A stretch of DNA of 64,000 nt from Amoebidium appalachense (Eukaryota; Ichthyosporea): the NCBI GenBank assembly GCA_963693365.1, contig CAVNZM010000018.1:248001-312000 (forward strand). The letters run 5' to 3'. Below the pieces are notes generated by a model that was not told the DNA's origin, did not search any database, and saw only the letters and a program-made list of their open reading frames with translations. The translations under genes and the position numbers were made by a program. Shown in pieces: positions 23,058-64,000 of the stretch. Numbering within the stretch: position 1 is the stretch's first letter; every line of letters begins with the position of its first letter.

Positions 23058-24377
23058 AGCATGTGGTTATTAGGGCACAATGTACACGTAGGTAATATTA
23101 CATACCATTTGCATAGATTCGGGCTATATTTTCTTTGCTTCTTCAATTTGGATTGAGAGAAAAGCAGAGCAAAACAAGTAGAGTAGGTGAGTTTAGCAGC
23201 GAAAGTTGTACCTTTAGGTGGGTGCTTGACAACTCAAACGTTAACAACAGTAAACAACGGGTTGAACACGGGTTGATCGTAGCTTTGGGGAGAATGGTAC
23301 ACGATGAACACCGATACGTTTGTAACCAAAGAGACTTCTGTTTACAACGGATAAAAGAAAAAAGAGTGCCTAAGATTCTACTTGCATCTAAAACGTGTTG
23401 CTCTGTGTCAAGCTGTCAGTAAGCGGCAGAAAGAAACAACGGAAGCACTCACAGAAAGCACTCACCACCGAATAGCTGCTGCATTCAGTAGCGATGAAGG
23501 TTGCAGACTGCGCAGCCTGGGCTCGGTTGTTATCCCCGCGTGCCTTGAACGCGTAGTTCTACAGCTCTTCGACCAAGTTATGCCTTTCTTAGTGTGCCAA
23601 CACAAAAAACACGTGGTAGTTCAGTGAAGTTTCGCGTTACATATGTGTCCACGAATAGCCCGTCGGGGCATCAACAGACCCGGATCTGACCCATATGTGG
23701 ATCTTCTACTATTAGTTATCAGTCTAGATCAACCAGAAGTTGACCCGAATCGTTAGCATCGGAACCACGTCGCGATTACATAATCGTCGCACGTAGGAAA
23801 AGTAGACCGTACCCCCCTGTGGAATGCAGAATAGCCTTTTGTGGTTCGGTCGTCATTATCCCGGGAATCTTGATGGCGACGGACGGCCTGAGTCTCTAGA
23901 TGGCCGTGTTAAGGTCGCAGGCTCCGATTGGCTCGGATTGATGTCCGGATTAACTGCTGGTTTAATCTAACGTCAATCCGGATCCGGATGGACGCGCTCA
24001 ATCCAAATTTGGATTCAGCATCCATCCGAGCGCTCATCCGAATCAGTGTGTACCCCGCCGTCGGAAACGATTGGACTCCGATCCAAATTAGGCAAATTTG
24101 GTCAATCCGGAGATTCAATCGGCGCAGTGTGGACAGCCCCACTGGCTGTCGACGGACACAGGCTTTTGACTGTTTTGAACCCAGTTTCGCATTCGCCTGC
24201 AAAACGGCGATTACTGAATGCACATTATAATTTTAAGTTTCTTTGTGGCCGTTTAAACCCTCTTTTAAAACAAGAACTTGTAATCAATATTTACGATTAG
24301 CTGTTAGTCATGGTATTGCGTATCCCACATTTGCTGTTACGACATCAAGGGGGAAACTTTGAAACAAAACAAAGGAA

Positions 24378-24668
24378 TCTGTTTGCTTTTTTTTTTTGTT
24401 TCAAACTAACCGTTGCAAAGAGACAAAGAGAGACAAACATTCGCCTTTGGAAAGTCAGGAGCGTTGGCGTCTTTTAAACTTATAAAGTAGCGCATATACC
24501 GGGTTTGTTCTTGCAACAGCAAACTAGTTTCTGTTTGCTTTTTTTTTTGTTTCAAACTAACCGTTGCAAAGAGACAAAGAGAGACAAACGTTCGCCTTTG
24601 GAAAGTCAGGAGCGTTGGCGTCTTTTAAACTTATAAAGTAGCGCATATACCGGGTTTGTTCTTGCAAC
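24378..24668 (+). repeat. Two-copy tandem duplication upstream of the receptor gene
   Basis: 24378-24517 and 24530-24668 are nearly identical: one T-run length difference and one A/G change. Each copy contains CTTATAAAGTAG, a TATA-like box (24481 and 24632). The duplication is immediately upstream of the ATG at 24751, so it may double a core promoter. Confidence 0.85.
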
Positions 24669-24710
24669 GAATGACACATCCCTCTCCTGACCCCACCTCG
24701 TCATACCACC

Positions 24711-24718
24711 ATATATAG
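24711..24718 (+). promoter_or_regulatory. TATA-like box of the receptor gene
   Basis: ATATATAG lies about 35 bases before the ATG at 24751, after the duplicated TATAAAG boxes. A transcription start between it and the ATG would give a very short leader; alternatively one of the upstream TATAAAG copies is used. Confidence 0.35.
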
Positions 24719-24750
24719 CTGCCTCATTCTCTTATTCACTACTCGTAGGG

Positions 24751-61957
<37,207 letters not shown>

Positions 61958-62050
61958 TGTTTTATTATTATTTATTTTTCTTTTATTTGTCTATTTATTT
62001 ATTTATTTATTTATTTGTTTGTTTGTTTAGTGGTGTGTGTGTGTGTTAAC

Positions 62051-62101
62051 ATGATCAATAATGAGGATAAAGATGAGGATGACACACTGCTGGACTTGTA
62101 G
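62051..62101 (+). repeat. Duplicate of the last 17 receptor codons in the 3' flank
   Basis: These 51 bases match 61907-61957 with five substitutions and keep the same frame and stop: MINNEDKDEDDTLLDL against MINNDDEDEDDTLLDL. The offset is 144 bases. No in-phase splice path to it was found, so it is probably in the 3' UTR. Confidence 0.8.
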
Positions 62102-62449
62102 TGCTTTCTGGTTTGTTTGTTTTGTTTTATTTATTGTTATTATTATTACTTTGCCTGTTTATGTAAATGAGGAGGGTGTGTGTGTGGGGGGGGGGGGGGG
62201 GAGGGGGGGGGGGGGGGGGGTTCCTATTGCTTTTACTGGTTGGCCTTCTTTATGGTTGTCTTTTTTTTTTTTTTTGGTCCGTGAAGTACAAGGCGTAAAG
62301 TGCAAGGGCAAGAACAAAAAGACAAACCGGCAACTCTTAACAGGGGTCGGGACGGAGGTTACGCATGATTATTTTTGTTTGGTTTTTTGTTTTTGTTTTT
62401 GTTTTTTGTTTCTGTTTTTTTTGTGGGTGGGTGGGTGAGTGGGTGGGAA

Positions 62450-62494
<45 letters not shown>

Positions 62495-63152
62495 ACAAAA
62501 CCATGGACAGAATGCACCATCGCAGTATTTGAGACAGGAAGTAGTGAACGAAAACATGCAACGTTTATTGTAAGACACGAATGAGGTTGTTCGCTTGGCA
62601 TGCATTTTCGCATATCCTACACAGGGTTTACCCCGTTTTGTGCCTGTCTTTTCCCATATCAAAAGCCCTGCTACCTACTTGGGGTGGGGTTAACGTCTTG
62701 GTATCAAATTTCAGTGCCCGTTATTCAAATTCAAACCAGATTGCTTTTTATTCCATTTAATGCTCCATTTTTCACCCCTTTGAGTGTTGTAGTTTTGATG
62801 AGTATATCTACCGCAGCTATGGCTGTAAGTTGTCTTTGAGCATCAGCTGGCTCTGGTGTATTAGATATCTATTTTTGAAATCTTCAAATTGCACTGAGAT
62901 ATATTTCATTTGAGTTATATCTGCAATACTACTTTTACTTCCTGAGTGACAAATTGAACATAAAATTCCGGTTCCATTGTTCACAGGTCAACATGCACAC
63001 GTATGCACGTAGGGTTGCACCCATACACAAATAAGCATATGCGCAAGCACACACGTGTATACACACACACCAACACCACCACCACCAACCCACCAGCATT
63101 TTTCCAATCCGCTCAAAACTGTACCGACACCGCAAAATGCACGATTTTTACA

Positions 63153-63208
<56 letters not shown>

Positions 63209-63601
63209 AAAAAAAAAAAAAAAAAAACATGTTATTCACAAATACTTTTGCTAGTCGTACATACAAAGTTTACTTCTGCATCATACCCCTACACAGTTAC
63301 TTTACTATAGTCTGCATTCCCGTTCCATCAAATCCTCGTATCTATTCACTATCCTACCGTACATGACAAATGATAAACATGCCAATAATGATCTTGTTCA
63401 TCAACCCCAACAGGCCGTATTGGTCACAAACATTTCGACTACATATGTAATTTGGAGCTTAAATACCCAGCCGGACATCATACAAACTTTTAAATAATTG
63501 CTTGTATAACACGGGCTGTATATGGCATGTACATATCGACCAATTATAACGTTACATACGTTTGGTCGACAAATTTCAGCATATTGTGTGCATGAGTGTC
63601 C

Positions 63602-63720
63602 TGTTTCTACCCATTTCTACTGTGTGCACGAGTGCGCTATTTCTACCCATTTCTACTGTGTGCATGTGCGCTCTGTTTCTACCCATTTCTACTGTGTGCA
63701 GGAGTGCTCTGTTTCTACAC
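63602..63720. repeat. ~39-bp minisatellite, about 3 copies
   Basis: The unit is TTTCTACCCATTTCTACTGT plus GTGCA.GAGTGC.CTG. It lies in the 3' flank of the minus-strand exon at the right edge, so it is probably its downstream region. Confidence 0.88.
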
Positions 63721-63840
63721 ACTGCCCATATCTGGTCGGTTGAGTGCAAGCCATACACGTCAGTGAACATACCACAGCACCTACTGAATACAGTTACTAC
63801 ATCCTTTTGCCCAAAAAGTATCAACAGGAATCACACTTTT

Positions 63841-64000
63841 TTACGTGCTCACTATGGCTTGCAGTGTGCCGAACTTATCGGGGAAGTACACATCGACCAG
63901 CATGAACAGAGACACAGCACACAGCGCCTCGACCTCGACCTTGTAGCCCCCATCGACCATCCCCTGCACCTCACGATAGTACTGCCCAACGGGTCCCCAT
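63841..64000 (-). CDS. C-terminal exon of an unrecognised gene, truncated by the window edge
   Basis: The minus strand is open from the right edge to a TAA whose complement is at 63841-63843. It reads VGQYYREVQGMVDGGYKVEV, then EALCAVSLFMLVDVYFPDKF and GTLQAIVST. The composition is that of real protein (a V/E-rich strand, a hydrophobic helix, YFPDKFG) and there is no simple repeat. I do not recognise the family. The exon may begin within the window at an acceptor-like TTGGGCAG near 63,985, or continue beyond 64,000. Confidence 0.6.
   Translation of the reverse strand, partial: WGPVGQYYREVQGMVDGGYKVEVEALCAVSLFMLVDVYFPDKFGTLQAIVST

Larger units (their letters stand above)
21176..23912. mobile_element. 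Inner THAP transposon with TTAA flanks (Kolobok-like)
   Basis: The 17-mer GACTCAGGCCGTCCGTC at 21182-21198 is perfectly inverted at 23878-23894. Left of it is TTAA (21176-21179); at the right, after a 14-base extension TCTAGATGGCCGTG, is TTAA again (23909-23912). TTAA target sites, ends starting GGG and a THAP protein are features of Kolobok elements. A catalytic transposase is absent, so the copy is non-autonomous or decayed. Confidence 0.5.
20608..24141. mobile_element. Outer DNA-transposon-like unit with ~27-bp terminal inverted repeats
   Basis: 20608-20634 (TGGGGCTATCCACACTGCGC, continuing CGATTGA) matches the reverse complement of 24115-24141 with one mismatch. Both ends then carry many copies of CGGATTGA/TCCGATTG (20,630-20,700 and 23,930-24,120), as in transposon subterminal regions. 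The inner THAP element (21,176-23,912) is nested in it. Target duplication not identified. Confidence 0.6.
61958..63840. other. 3' flank of the receptor gene and spacer
   Basis: Contains (TTTA)n at ~61,985-62,020, a duplicated tail copy (62,051), T-rich and poly-G runs (62,186-62,220 and 62,441-62,493), unique sequence from 62,520 to 63,130, and poly-C/poly-A at 63,150-63,226. No AATAAA close to the stop and no supported gene. Confidence 0.5.

Noticed and set aside
63576-63824. Minus-strand frame with repeated HTVEMGRN
   Set aside because: It is the translation of a ~39-bp minisatellite in the 3' flank of the right-edge gene.

Overview
The window looks like nuclear DNA of an intron-rich holozoan eukaryote: an animal or a close unicellular relative. 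The evidence is spliced genes with GT-AG (and one GC-AG) introns, a kinetochore/tethering protein ZW10, an RGS-domain gene, a THAP-domain transposon gene, and a very large multi-MRH-domain receptor of the cation-independent mannose-6-phosphate receptor (CI-MPR/IGF2R) family. I cannot name the species. The most striking feature is intron content: very long (CA)n/(GT)n tracts and poly-C/poly-G runs of 20-60 bases, often touching the splice sites. Most of the long open frames in the window are translations of these repeats (poly-P, poly-G, poly-TH, poly-CV) and not genes.

Layout. (1) 1-12,595, + strand: the 3' part of ZW10, 15 exons with consistent phases ending in the stop codon; the N-terminal ~300 codons lie left of the window. 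(2) 12,596-17,540: mostly intergenic, almost free of microsatellites, with an inverted-motif MITE-like element (~14.06-14.42 kb) and a 0.9-kb LTR-like unit. (3) 17,542-18,551, +: a two-exon RGS-domain gene (5' end uncertain). (4) 20,391-20,490, -: one isolated exon resembling part of a BAG domain. (5) 20,570-24,141: nested DNA-transposon remnants with two sets of terminal inverted repeats around a THAP/coiled-coil protein gene. (6) 24,378-24,668: a near-perfect 152-bp-period tandem duplication in the presumed promoter of the receptor gene. (7) 24,751-61,957, +: the receptor gene. I could thread 38 exons through 37 kb; they sum to 2,646 codons once three single excess G bases in G runs are discounted. 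It encodes a signal peptide, 17 MRH repeats, a C-terminal half-repeat cap, one transmembrane helix and a short tail ending in an acidic DXXLL sorting signal. (8) 61,958-63,840: repeats and unassigned sequence, including a duplicated copy of the receptor's last 17 codons. (9) 63,841-64,000, -: the terminal coding exon of a gene I do not recognise, running off the right edge.

Function. The receptor would recognise mannose-6-phosphate-tagged lysosomal enzymes in the Golgi and hand them to GGA adaptors through its tail. Three repeats (5, 8 and 11) keep all four sugar-contacting residues (Q, R, E, Y) known from the family. ZW10 acts in the RZZ spindle-checkpoint complex and in Golgi-ER tethering. 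There is no evidence that the genes form a functional cluster; they look like ordinary neighbours.

Limits: exon ends come from reading splice signals and phase continuity by eye. No alignment or RNA evidence was available, and family statements come from general knowledge.
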